64,000 nucleotides of DNA. Source: Neodiprion pinetum. Its lineage: Eukaryota; Arthropoda; Insecta; Hymenoptera; Diprionidae. Under the pieces are notes generated by a model. It was given only the letters and a program-made list of their open reading frames with translations, was not told the origin of the DNA and did no database searches. Shown in pieces: positions 13,283 through 23,775 of this stretch. The DNA lies in contig NC_060234.1 of the NCBI RefSeq assembly GCF_021155775.2, positions 21,255,526 through 21,319,525 of the forward strand. Reading direction: 5' to 3'. The position numbers and the translations under genes are program-made. Within the stretch, counting starts at the first letter, position 1. Each line of letters starts with the position of its first letter.

Positions 13283-14694
13283 GCGGGCGAGGAAAATTGA
13301 AAAGTTGGCAAGTGTGCTGGGAATCGAACGTACTTTGGGATTTCGAGGAATTTCCAACTTGCCAAATCCGAGTACAATAACATCGCGTGTACCTATACAG
13401 CACAGCATAGAAACTTTCAAGACCCTCAAGCCCCAGGATCGATGGATTTGCACGTACAACTATTCCCCTCGTCTCCAGAAACTCATCGCGACTCGCGGAA
13501 ACCGGCACTGAAAAATTCTCAGCTGGCAGCGCGACGCTGCTTTTACACTAATTCATTCTTTTCCCAACCCGATTTCTTGAGAATCCATTAAAGTATACAG
13601 TAAAGAATATTTCTCACTTGGGACCTTGACGCCCATCTCGAAGCGTACAGTTCACCGTTTTGATTGATCAAGAACGCGTAAATAGTTATAAATCGCATCA
13701 ACATTCAGGCACACCTTACAGGAATCAATTAAGTTCACGTGAGCTCTGAAAATTTTTAATGGTTTTTTATCGATACATCTGGAAATCTTCTGTACATGAT
13801 TATTGGCTGTTTTTGTCTTCGCCATCTGCAACAGCTCACCAATATGCAAGCCATCATTGTAGAAATTTCGTGCAAATGACTGAAGGGATTGTATGAATTT
13901 GGGTGTTGGTTCCTTTGACAGTGGATAGACCAACACGGACCTTCCGTTATTCAACCACTCCGTTAAAGTGACCCCTATCCTTGATGACCTTGATTTCGAG
14001 GTACATATAAGAGGGAGTCCGGTATAATCCGAGAACCATGGGCAAATCGATATGAATATAGCATGTATACAGATGTGTCTTGGAGCGTGGTATCGATGGG
14101 AAGGACGGCATCGGTCGACTCACGATGTCCGTAAATCAAGGGTTGCCGATATCGTAATTAACGACCTGATTCGATTACCAACGGAGGCGATAGTCTGTCC
14201 GTTACCGGCGCGGACCGCTACGAGGACGGGACGCGAGACAATACTGGGCGATAACGCCCTGCTGGGTCACCCTCCCCTTCCCTCTCCTCCCGACTCCACC
14301 CCTAACCTATCCTATCCTCTCCTCTTCTCTCTGAAGCATTTGCGAAGCATTGCGAACTGCCGCCACTTCACCTTTGTCCTCGATCCTCAGACCCTCGTTT
14401 GCTTAATTTCCTTTTGGGAATGTTCACCACGGCGAACATGACTGTCCTGCAGACAGCCCTTCGAGGGCTTCGCGCGCCTCGGGCACTCCCATTTTTACCG
14501 CTCAATTAAATGCCTTATAACGTGGCGCAATGTGTCTCAGCTCTCATGAAAGCAGATGATGGACCCTAACTCACCCCAAAAGTCCCTCTGATAATTAGAG
14601 GATTAATTGAATAACGCGACATTCTTCCACTGAGCTTGTACAGTAAGACACGATATCCAACAGATGGAAACGACAGGCTGAATGGTGATATAAA
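13283..14694. other. non-coding stretch with a GC-richer island
   Basis: The first part is ordinary AT-rich DNA. From about 14060 to 14600 it becomes GC-richer, with a 129-codon plus-strand frame (14052-14441) that matches no known family. A TATA-like string (ACATATAAGAGG) at about 14004 precedes a four-codon frame beginning at ATGGGC (14038). No gene can be supported. Confidence 0.4.
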
Positions 14695-14695
14695 T

Positions 14696-14931
14696 TTATT
14701 TAGAATTCTTCTTTAGATGTTGAGTTAATAATTCCTTAAGGTTGCCGGAAATGCGATCGATTACTCTTCCAAGGTTCATAGCCACGCTGTCCACTAGGTT
14801 TGAAGCCAATCTCACGCGCCAAATCAGGTCACAAACAATAATGACAACAGACGCAGCATCCAGGTGTATGAATTCTTTATCCAGAGACGCTATTCGGGTC
14901 TTTGAAAGACCCAGCAAGCTCGTAAGCTCGA
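14696..14931 (-). other. candidate terminal coding exon
   Basis: On the minus strand the segment begins after a plausible 3' splice site: a pyrimidine-rich tract (TTCTCTCACTCTCAC) followed by CTCAAAACAG, which places the exon start at 14931. The frame stays open to a TAA at 14696-14698. It encodes about 78 residues rich in leucine, valine and alternating charge, with helix-like spacing and a lysine-rich C terminus. An AATAAA string overlaps the stop codon (complement of 14695-14700). No family is recognised. Upstream segments on the same strand with a splice-like donor lie at 15431 and beyond, but I could not build a phase-consistent chain. It may be chance or a decayed gene. Confidence 0.22.
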
Positions 14932-15430
14932 CTGTTTTGAGTCGTGAGAGTGAGAGAATGGACCAGTCAAGATGTCACAAGCACGGAAGGGAGCAGCAGT
15001 CAAGTTTAACGTAGATTACAAGGATTCAAGAGCGATTGTACGACATACAGAGTGACACCTCGGTCTGAGACTCGCTTCCAACCTGTCTCCCAGTTTCAAC
15101 CACGCACGCCTGTCAAAAGTCAGTAGGGTCGGTAACAAGTTCGTTCCTCCTCTTCCACTAAAAACCATAATCGGTAGGGTAGATGCAAGGTTCATGTAAC
15201 CACCCAAAACGCTGTATCGGTTAATCAAATTTTTTTCATAGTTGGCACGCTTCGTTGTTGAATTATCGGTGTTCATGTGGATCGAAGTACCTCTGTATCA
15301 TTTGTTACCGGAACCCAAGCAGTAACCTCACGCATTACACGTAACGAATATTGCCAAAACTGGTACCAAGGTAACCAAACCCGATATATCTTCCACTCTG
15401 CGCATTATCAAATTGGAAAAACCACCTTAC

Positions 15431-15541
15431 CTTGGACTGACTAATGGACCCGCAGCTACCATCCGCTTCGTCCAAGAAGGTTCTGAAAATCGGACTGTTC
15501 GAATGGGACATCTTTCTTTTCACTTGCCCCACGCTTGGACC
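15431..15541 (-). other. candidate exon with consensus donor
   Basis: On the minus strand a frame follows a TAG near 15550 and runs about 30 codons to CAGTCCAAG, immediately followed by GTAAGG (GT at 15430-15429), an excellent 5' splice match. If the donor is ignored the frame reads on to a stop at 15335. The peptide is hydrophilic, with no recognised domain. It lies about 0.5 kb upstream, in the minus sense, of the candidate terminal exon at 14696-14931. The simplest intervening segments are not phase-compatible, so a shared gene is speculative. Confidence 0.18.
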
Positions 15542-15749
15542 GATAAAAGACTACACCGTGTGGTTACCGATCACTGTATCATCACGTCACGATAATCTTT
15601 GAATGGCCACACAGTGAATGACTTGCATTTCTATTTGGTAATGAATCATTTTTAAAGTAGGTCAACTACGCGCACGACGGTACTTCACGGAGTATCGTGA
15701 ATGGTCTGAGGGTTTCATCCGCGAAATTCCACGACTTCAACACTCCGAC

Positions 15750-15977
15750 ATGTCCGAGAAGTTCGGCGGACATCGGTACAGGAGAACAATCGACCGGGTG
15801 AACTTTTTTCCATACAGCAACTGCTGTGGCTGCGGAATCGGGGCGTCGAGCACCTGGGGGAACACGGAGTTGCAGGTTCACGGTTCGCTGGTTGGAACAA
15901 CTTCGGAAACTTGGGTAAAGCCGGATCTAGTTAGAGAGACGGGACTCGGGGTGCTGCCTACGCAGCTATACTGGACG
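15750..15977 (+). other. candidate exon, cysteine-containing frame
   Basis: A plus-strand frame opens at ATG 15750 and runs 76 codons to a donor-like site, CTGGACG followed by GTAGGT at 15978. The frame itself stops at 15992. It contains the cluster NCCGCGIG preceded by FFPYS. That is faintly similar to the start of small cysteine-rich membrane proteins of insects, but the similarity is too short to name a family. Both strands are open here (minus frames at 15666-16200), so open-frame length alone is poor evidence. Confidence 0.2.
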
Positions 15978-16210
15978 GTAGGTCGGCGATAACCGGCGCT
16001 TTGGAAGGTCGACACGAGTCCCTTTCGTACGCTTCTGGGATGTAGTACTGAATTTTGCAAACACGTCTGCAGCACCACCGCGCAGTCTGACGTTTACAAG
16101 CCGATATCAGAAGGGTACGGACACTCGTCAAATCGGCCAAACTGCATCGATCAACTGCTCCTTGCCACTGGTAGTATGACCGGCTGATCAAACAAGTCAT
16201 TCGTGATCAG

Positions 16211-16238
16211 AAGCAAAAATGTCGGACATAAACATAGG
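16211..16238 (+). other. possible start-codon exon fragment
   Basis: AAAAATGTCGG places an ATG at 16219-16221 with purines upstream. Seven codons later the sequence reads ATAGG followed by GTGAGT (GT at 16239), a strong donor. Such short first coding exons before long introns are common in insects. No continuation exon could be identified downstream, so this is a motif-level suggestion only. Confidence 0.15.
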
Positions 16239-16244
16239 GTGAGT

Positions 16245-18404
16245 TCGTCGCTGAACGGATTACAGGCGACGATTGTTTATGCGCGATTTTTTGTTTCGCA
16301 GATATGTATTTGACTTATCCATACGATGATATTGTGAACTTGTCATTTGTGTTTTTTGTGAACATGATGCTCGCAAGTCTCAAGATACTTTGCTGGAATC
16401 GTATACCAACGTTCCTTTACTGACATTTACGGATTGGATTCTTGAAGTTTGTTATGTTCCTGGAACTAAAATATTCAAATATTCGATGTTTGGTTACTTG
16501 AACAAATAGTAGAGCATCGAAAATTTGAGCGTTGAGCGTTCGACGATTTCATTCGGTCAACACCTTTATACGAGTTGGATTTGACGAATGAGAAAACGAG
16601 AGTTCGGTGCTGTCGCAGAGATGTATTGACTTGTTGAAAAATTTGATTTCTCAGAGTAACAAAAAAATATCAGCAACGTAATCATTCGATTGGCTCACGC
16701 TTTCTCAACCTCGTTCCTGTTCATCTAGCACCAGAAATTGACGATTCTTGTTCAAAAAAAAAATCAAAAAAACGAACTACTTGATTAGTTACCATTCTTT
16801 GCTAAAATGACTTGAAATCAGTTTTTATGAGAGTAAAAATTTTCAAAACATATTAAACGTCACCGATTAGTTTTTAAAACTCTGTGTGTTTTTCTTGCTA
16901 TTTCAAATATAGATTAATAATTAAATTGAAATTAAAAATCGATAACATTTCAAATCGCTTTTACAATTTCGTTTCCCATACATTTAATTGTCAATTTCGT
17001 ACATTTTGATTCAATTCAATTTACACTAACTTAATTTAATTTAAACTAATTGACGGCCACTTGTAAAAATGAACTTGTAGGATCCCAACTTGTAGAAACG
17101 AACCTTTCGGAACGGATCGGAAGAAACGAACTTGTAAAATCGTTAATTGTAGAAACGAACTTGTAGAAACGGTCCTCTCCCAAACGAAATTCCAATATTT
17201 AGCTAACAGGCGAAAAAAATTCAACACGGTGTCAAAATTGCGAATTAAAGCATTTATCTGACTCTGAATCTTCATTCGCGTCTCCGATTGTTTTCAACGG
17301 TGTAATCAATCTGATTCCGTTAAAACCAGTCCGCTCAACGTTTGTATCTTCAAGAAATTTGTCAAATTTGATCCACATCAGGAACAAAAAATCTGTGACA
17401 CCAAAAGTCTGCTAAATTCACATTGCTCTACGTTCTTACCTACCAATATCGTCATCTCACACCATCGATTTTATACCCACGTGTAATTATTATTCATCGA
17501 ATAAAATACCTCACACGCTACACACTCGTACATCATCAAAAAAAAAAACTCGCGCTTCACAAAATCTGTGATTAAAGCGATGTTCAACGCATCGCAGGGG
17601 TGAATATCGATAATCCGGAAAATACGGACATACCAAACGAACGAAGAAACCAAAAAAAAAAAAAAACAAATTTGGAAAACAAACTTGAGCTAATACATAG
17701 CCACAAAACGAAGGGGAATGAGGAAGGGATGGACTCGCCAGGTGTTTTTAACGTCACGTAAGTCCTGAAATTCTGGTCCTCGCGTCCTCGTCATGATCCG
17801 GCTCGGTGACATCGGGGTAATTATTTACCAAGGACAATACGCGCGGGGCACGAAATGATAAAGCAAGGGACAAGAAGGCGCCGCGAGACGCACGATTAAG
17901 ATTAGAATAATGCGCGGAGCGAGGACGAGGCATGACGGCCGCCTTCACCCCCCTTTTGCGGAGGAATAATTTATCCCGGTCGCCATTTTGCGGCGGGGGT
18001 GGCTTACACACCCAGCTACGAGGAATCTCATATCCGTCTGAGACGGCTGATAACGACCAGCGCGGGTCCCGCGGCCGTCGACCGCGACGCCTGTGCGAAA
18101 TATTATGGCCTCGTCCTGCCATTTCCGCATTCTGATTGGAAATTGTCACCGCAGCCCGTCTATATATGCGATCCACACAACCCCGTCCCTTCGCTTCATT
18201 GCCCGATGAACGGATATTAGCCTTATTTATCATCATTCGTCAATTGCGGGGGACTCGAAGCTCCTCGATTACGCGTTCCTGTAACGTACGGTTCAGCGAT
18301 TATCGCCGTTTTTTTAAAGGAATTCATTTTCCTTTTGCTTCTTGTTTTTTATTTATTTTTTTTTTTTTTTGAGGTTTTTTTAATTCGGATCTCAGCTTGA
18401 TTAA
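16245..18404. other. AT-rich stretch plus one GC island
   Basis: AT-rich DNA, including the short repeat at 17058-17172, gives way to a GC-rich island at about 17930-18260. All three plus frames and two minus frames there are open for 60 to 160 codons. That multi-frame openness reflects base composition rather than coding. No recognisable domain was found in the 160-codon minus frame (17754-18236). Confidence 0.5.
17058..17172. repeat. degenerate minisatellite of about 15 bp
   Basis: Seven imperfect, unevenly spaced copies of a motif close to AACTTGTAGAAACG occur in a row, with variants such as AACTTGTAAAAATG and AACTTGTAGGATCCC. Unit length drifts between about 13 and 28 bases because of small indels. 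Confidence 0.7.
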
Positions 18405-19260
18405 GGAGGGAGCCTGCTTTAGAGGCTTCAAAAAATCGGTTTTTTCGAGGATTTTTTTGGGAAGGAAAGAAATATCCGATTAAAACGAAACTCTCAGGGT
18501 TTATTGTTATGTATTTCAACAGTCTTCTCGAATTTTTTCATTAGGATACATGTCATATTATGCCTGGTACAAGCATTTCACCGAGGCGTCTCGAGTATGC
18601 ATTTGTCGTGCGGCGGGAAAGGTGCAGGTCACAATTTCCATCTGAAACAAAGAAACCAAAAAAATTTTTACTTCTCAATAGTATAGCTTCTAGTTAAACC
18701 AAGAAAATTCCACAAAAAGTGAAAAATTCAACAATTTTTCGCAAATTAAAAAAAAAATTCATTTTTCCTGGGAAAAGAATTCACTTTAGATTGTTTAAAA
18801 AGTGGGTTAATCTTAACTTTCTTAAGGTATTTTAGGTTCAACTGGAAGAGAATTTCATCCCGAGTACAATGCAATTTGTCTCGTTTCGATAGGACGTTTA
18901 GTTTTTTCCCTATCTTTCCCGCCAATTAGGAAAGAGCGTAAAAATGAAAAACGGAGAAATCGTGCGTCAAAGTTTTCGTACATAAAAAATCGTAATTTTC
19001 TTGAACTTACCGCATTAATATGCTAATCAGCGATTCCTGGTCCATAGAGTTGCCCTTCACACTCTTCAAAAAACTGGTTGAAAACTTCAAAAAACCGCTC
19101 GTATACCTGCTCGACGCTTGCTCACTATTTCTTCTGTAACTCCGAAAATATTTCGAATTTGTGTCTGTAATTTTAGGGACACATTCTTGGATAGTTTGGG
19201 AAGACATTTATGCAAAAAGAAAAACTCGATTTTTTGAAGCCTCTAAAGCAGGCTCCCCCC
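18405..19260. mobile_element. TTAA-flanked transposon, piggyBac-like MITE
   Basis: The left end after TTAA (18401-18404) starts GGAGGGAGCCTGCTTTAGAG and continues into a CTTCAAAAAATCG stretch. The right end before TTAA (19261-19264) is its reverse complement with only a few differences over about 40 bp. Length is 856 bp. Precise TTAA at both borders is the hallmark target site of piggyBac-superfamily elements. The interior is AT-rich with a single 66-codon minus-strand frame (19007-19207) that is not a transposase, so the element is non-autonomous. The high similarity of the terminal repeats suggests fairly recent insertion. Confidence 0.8.
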
Positions 19261-19264
19261 TTAA

Positions 19265-22200
19265 CGACGCAGTCTGTATCGTTTGACAGTCGAGCATTTG
19301 CTGATATGCCTTGTTGTATAATTATACAAACAAGAGGTTTATGGACTAGGTAAGATTTTGCACCAACTGTGCCAACGATTATCGCTAAATCCCAGCAGAT
19401 GGTTAATCATTTTTAACTAGATGTAAAATCGTGTGTAAGAACAATGGTTCTTGTTATAACTTTCTTACACATCTTTTAATTATGCAACGGTCAAACTCAA
19501 TACGGAGTGTATTTTTTTTTTTTTTCAACGTTAACACGATTATTATATGTATATTTATACGTCAAGGTTGATTTTTCCAGCCTACACTTAATTCTGGCTT
19601 CTTTTTGTTTTCACTTCATTTTCCACAATGTTAATATTATACGAATTCTGTGAAGGCTCTGATATAAAAATTATGCTACAATAAGTGGATGATGGAAAAT
19701 TTGAAAGCAAATAAAGACTAAATTCCAAAGCAGTTAACTCGAAAGCTTTGACTAAACCCTGATCCCAATTCATCAATTGTCGGCTAGTTTAATTGCATAA
19801 CCCGTTCATCGAGAGTTGCAATTAGTAGACAATCTGTCAGATGAATCTATTGTTTAGAATTTTCTTTCAGTATCATTTCTTTCACACACACAGATAAATA
19901 AATTTCAATTAATTGAATTGGCAGTTGATTTTCGATTACACAAAGGGTTTGATTGATACAAATTGATTTAAAATCTAGCGAACATTTTGTAATTTCATTG
20001 TAAATTTACGAATTGAAGTTAACAGAAATTTCTAGACGCGCATAGTCGGCATTCCTCAAATACTCTACACATCATAAAAAAAACTTCGGAAATTTTTGAC
20101 GAAAATTTACTTTTAAGTATAAAACATTCCAGGAATACGTCACTTGAAGATTTTCCCGAATATTTCAGCCCAAAAGATTCAGTTGAGCCATTTTTTGTGT
20201 ACCTATTTCAAATTGAATACTTGAAATCAAACGTTTCATAAATATTTCAGTCCACCTCTGAAACATTTAGTCCTTCGAGTCAAGATGAAACTCGTAAATG
20301 CAAACGATAACAAATATTATGAAGAGAATCATAATTTACCAGCACATAAACAGTGCGCTTAGTTTTTGAGTAGTTGAAAAACGTTGATGTTATATTTAAA
20401 AATTAAATGTATTAATTGAAATTAATAAATAATTGTATAAATGTATAGATATTTTGAAATTATGTGTTTCGTCTGATAGGCAGGACTACAAAGGAGTTGA
20501 AATATCAAGAGATTTGAGGGGAGGTTCAAGGAAGAGATAAAAAATTCAATAACCGTAAGACCTGGCGTTAAGCTCTCAGGTATTATAATATTAAGATGTT
20601 TGACGCACGTACCCTCGTCACTTTCGCTACACGAGTAAGCGCGGCGCTTTTCACCACTCGTTTACTACTTCTTTCGCAAGATTCTTTTCGTCTTTCCACC
20701 TGTAATTTTCGTTGAAGAATTACATTCCTTCGGCTTTTTTCACTCCGCGTACGTCAAGCTTTGAAAAATACGTTTCCCTCTGAAACGGACGTTCGACTGT
20801 ATTACTTGAAATTTCGCACTCAAACTTGGCAAATTTTGAGAGCGTGATATTTCTATAATTAGAGGGAACGTAATCCGCACCCTAAACGAATAACTTTCCC
20901 CGACGCACACTTACCACATTTTATATTTCTTTCGAGGGTGCTACAAGAACGTCAGGCGACGCTCAAGAGCTTCGAGCATCGAGCTTTCTTACTGCGGAGG
21001 GTGAAAGTAAGAGATGTGGGGTTGCGTATAGGCGGAGGAGGAATAATTAAACGCAGTAATGTCTGCGCATTAGAGGAGATGACGACGTCATCAGCCCAAC
21101 TGCCGTGCCCCCAGAATTTGCTCTCTGAGCCATCAGCTTTCCCTCATACTGGTCCGCGCTCGGGAATAGAACCATTTTTAACTTAGCAAAAACGACCGGC
21201 GATACTTTAATCAGGCAGCGAATACGGCAGAATGTTTTTAATTAGGAAAATTTTTCACACTATTTTTATTTCAGTTTTTAAATTTTTATTCTTGAACAAA
21301 TTCTAGAATCTAGTTTTTTGGCTTAGGCAATTGAATTCGGTAAACATATTTGCGCTTTACTTGAACGATAAAAGCCAGGCACCTGTTTTGACTTGAGCTA
21401 AAAATTTTATATGTTAGCAAAATTTTTTGTTCGGTGAAAGCCAAAGTTTATACCTTATACCGGAAGCAGAAAAATATGTATTTCACAAATCTGAAACTGT
21501 TCAATTAGAATGTATGGGGTAACATTCTGAAATGAATGATTTCTTTTTTTTCTATCAGACCAAAATAGAAGAATAAATTATTGGTCAAACTCGTGTAGGA
21601 TAGATTTCTTTCAATAGTAACCAAAAATGATTATGTCCGTTGTTCCTTTTTCCGAATTAATAAAAATGGAGGAAAATCAGCAGATTAAAATCCAGCCGAA
21701 TGTGACGTAACCTATACTAATTGGGATATCTACAATCTACCAAAAAATTATTAAAATTCAATTGTTTATTATAATATCCACTATTATCTGTATTGACGGA
21801 AAAAAAAAAAAGAAACTACGGCTTGACTATTTTGTGTTACTCTGCTTTATACGCATATAAAAATTAATTTGTTCCTTATGGAGAGCTAATTATGACACGT
21901 GTATGAAAGAATTGTCTACAAACAATTGTGTAGTCTACCAATTTCATCGTCACTGGCACCTTGAATTTCACTTTCTTTAAGCATGTACATAAAAATTTCA
22001 AGTCATAAGCAGCTGTTGACAAAAATGCATCATCGTTTGTGGAACCGTTTATATTTTTATTTATGACCCATAGCTTTTTTCCTTTTATTGTTATGCGAAC
22101 CTTCAAATGCGCAACAATATTTCCGACATTTTTCTTCAACCGTTGTCTAGGTAAAAAAAATTTCAAGCTTGAAGAAAACACCCGTTTCGTGAATTTAAAA

Positions 22201-22604
22201 AAAGAAATAAAATGGTACACACGCGTATTAAGTAACAATAATCATATTCTATTTTCAATCGTGAAATTAAGTTTCTATTACGATTCTTTTAAACCCTCTC
22301 AAGAAATTTTATTCAATGAACTGACCAAGAGATGATGAATTTTTTCGCCATCCTTCACAATATGTGAATTAATAGGTAAAAAAAAAATCAGTTTTGAGTC
22401 AAAGTTTAAAATTTCTTCATCCCAGTCGCAATACGTTTCTATTTAACACAAAACTGTTATTAAAATTGCCGGTTTTTTCTTCTATTTTTATTTTTTTTTT
22501 TTTGTCTATTGTAAGGAATCGCAGAAACAAGAATTTTTTTCCTGTAAAAAATTACAAATCCCAAACGAATGCGGTAAACATTGTAAGATAAAAGTGAATG
22601 CATT
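19265..22604. other. AT-rich non-coding stretch
   Basis: No gene or element was recognised. A slightly GC-richer patch lies at about 20940-21190 with an 82-codon frame of no recognisable family. The rest is AT-rich with poly-A/T runs (for example 19510-19525 and 22490-22503). Confidence 0.55.
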
Positions 22605-23160
22605 TCAGAGACAGATGAGTTCCGAGACGGCCGAGGGTCCTTCCGGAGTTGAAAAATGACGGATCAAAATCATAGATCGGAACGATCTATGGACTCCGGT
22701 TATATTCTTTGCGATGGCGATGGTAGATTTGCGGAGGACCGAGCGAAGGGCGAAGAAGAGGCTTGTCTTTTTTCCGCTTATTGATCCCGCGGTCTCGTGC
22801 GAAAGGCACGCGTTAATAAAGGTACGCTCGTGCCTGATGGCGATGCGAATTAATTCAGTCATCTTGGCCGAGCGAGGCCCGGCTGTCAATCTCAAAGTAT
22901 TCAGAAGCGCCCCGCGCAGCGGCTGCCTCGAGATTCGGATGGTAGGGAAAATCCGGGGGCCAAGGAGGGATGGAACGGGGTGGTTTCACCCCGAATTTGG
23001 TTGGCTGGTGCAGGAGGCGCGGAAGGATCCCTCCAGGACTTGAAGTCACTTCTTAATAACCGGGGTCGCTTACGGAATTTCATTAGAGAACACCGGGCTC
23101 CTACTTCTTAAGCAGCGGCATCGCGACGCGGCTTACTCGCCATTTAAAACGTATTTCAAC
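22605..23160. other. GC-rich island, candidate regulatory DNA
   Basis: A sharply bounded GC-rich block lies within AT-rich flanks. It is open on both strands (96 codons minus at 22605-22895; 109 codons plus at 22714-23043), so coding cannot be assigned. It contains a perfect hairpin with a 9-bp stem and 3-nt loop, CATAGATCG-GAA-CGATCTATG, at 22671-22691. No domain was recognised. The sharp compositional boundary is the feature worth noting. Confidence 0.35.
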
Positions 23161-23347
23161 CCGCATAGTTTTCCACGCAACGTTCTTCACCCGGGATAAA
23201 TACGGCGATGTAACTGACCTTGTTTTTCAGGACCATAAATTTTTTTCACGAGATTAAGGGGACGGTATTAATCAGACGGAATTCCAGGTGATTGTCATTC
23301 TGGTTCGGTACTAGATTTAGAAGCATCTTTTTTTTGCAATATTGCTA

Positions 23348-23775
23348 CACTGAGAAACATTTCATTTGTTACAGTAACTAGAAAAGTTCGGTGAAACAGG
23401 TATCGTTGAAAAAACTGTTCGAATATTGTTGGGATTACGAGAAACGAGGTACGCGTAACCATTTTGCGCTATCGTCGATCCTTTTTCGGTAATTGCAACG
23501 CAAAATCAGTTCGTTCGGTTTACTATACATTTTTAGTCAAACAAGGCTTTAACGTCTATTTATCGTTGCACAAGCATTAAATTTTCTCAATGGTTACAGG
23601 AAAATAGAGTAACAGTGATCGTAACGAGAAAGAATAGTAACGGATACTAGACTTTCCGGTAACAGCTAGAAAACTAATTTTCATTTTGTACCTAGAACTA
23701 TATTTTTCGATTAAGGTAAAAAATGAAAATAGTTGAGGACTGAACGGTAACCGGAACTAAAAATTTCTCTCACTG
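23348..23775 (-). mobile_element. MITE family 1, copy 2
   Basis: Full-length copy in reverse orientation. It begins CACTGAGAAACATTTC and ends AAATTTCTCTCACTG. The dinucleotide TA precedes the left end and follows the right end, consistent with a TA target-site duplication as in Tc1/mariner-type elements. Internal order is the reverse complement of the plus copies. Confidence 0.88.

Noticed and set aside
17754..18236. 160-codon minus-strand frame
   Set aside because: Five frames are open in the same GC-rich island, so openness reflects composition. No domain is recognised.
22799..22812. AAGGCACGCG, resembling the start of microRNA miR-124
   Set aside because: The match ends after ten bases (TTAATAAA follows) and no hairpin precursor surrounds it.
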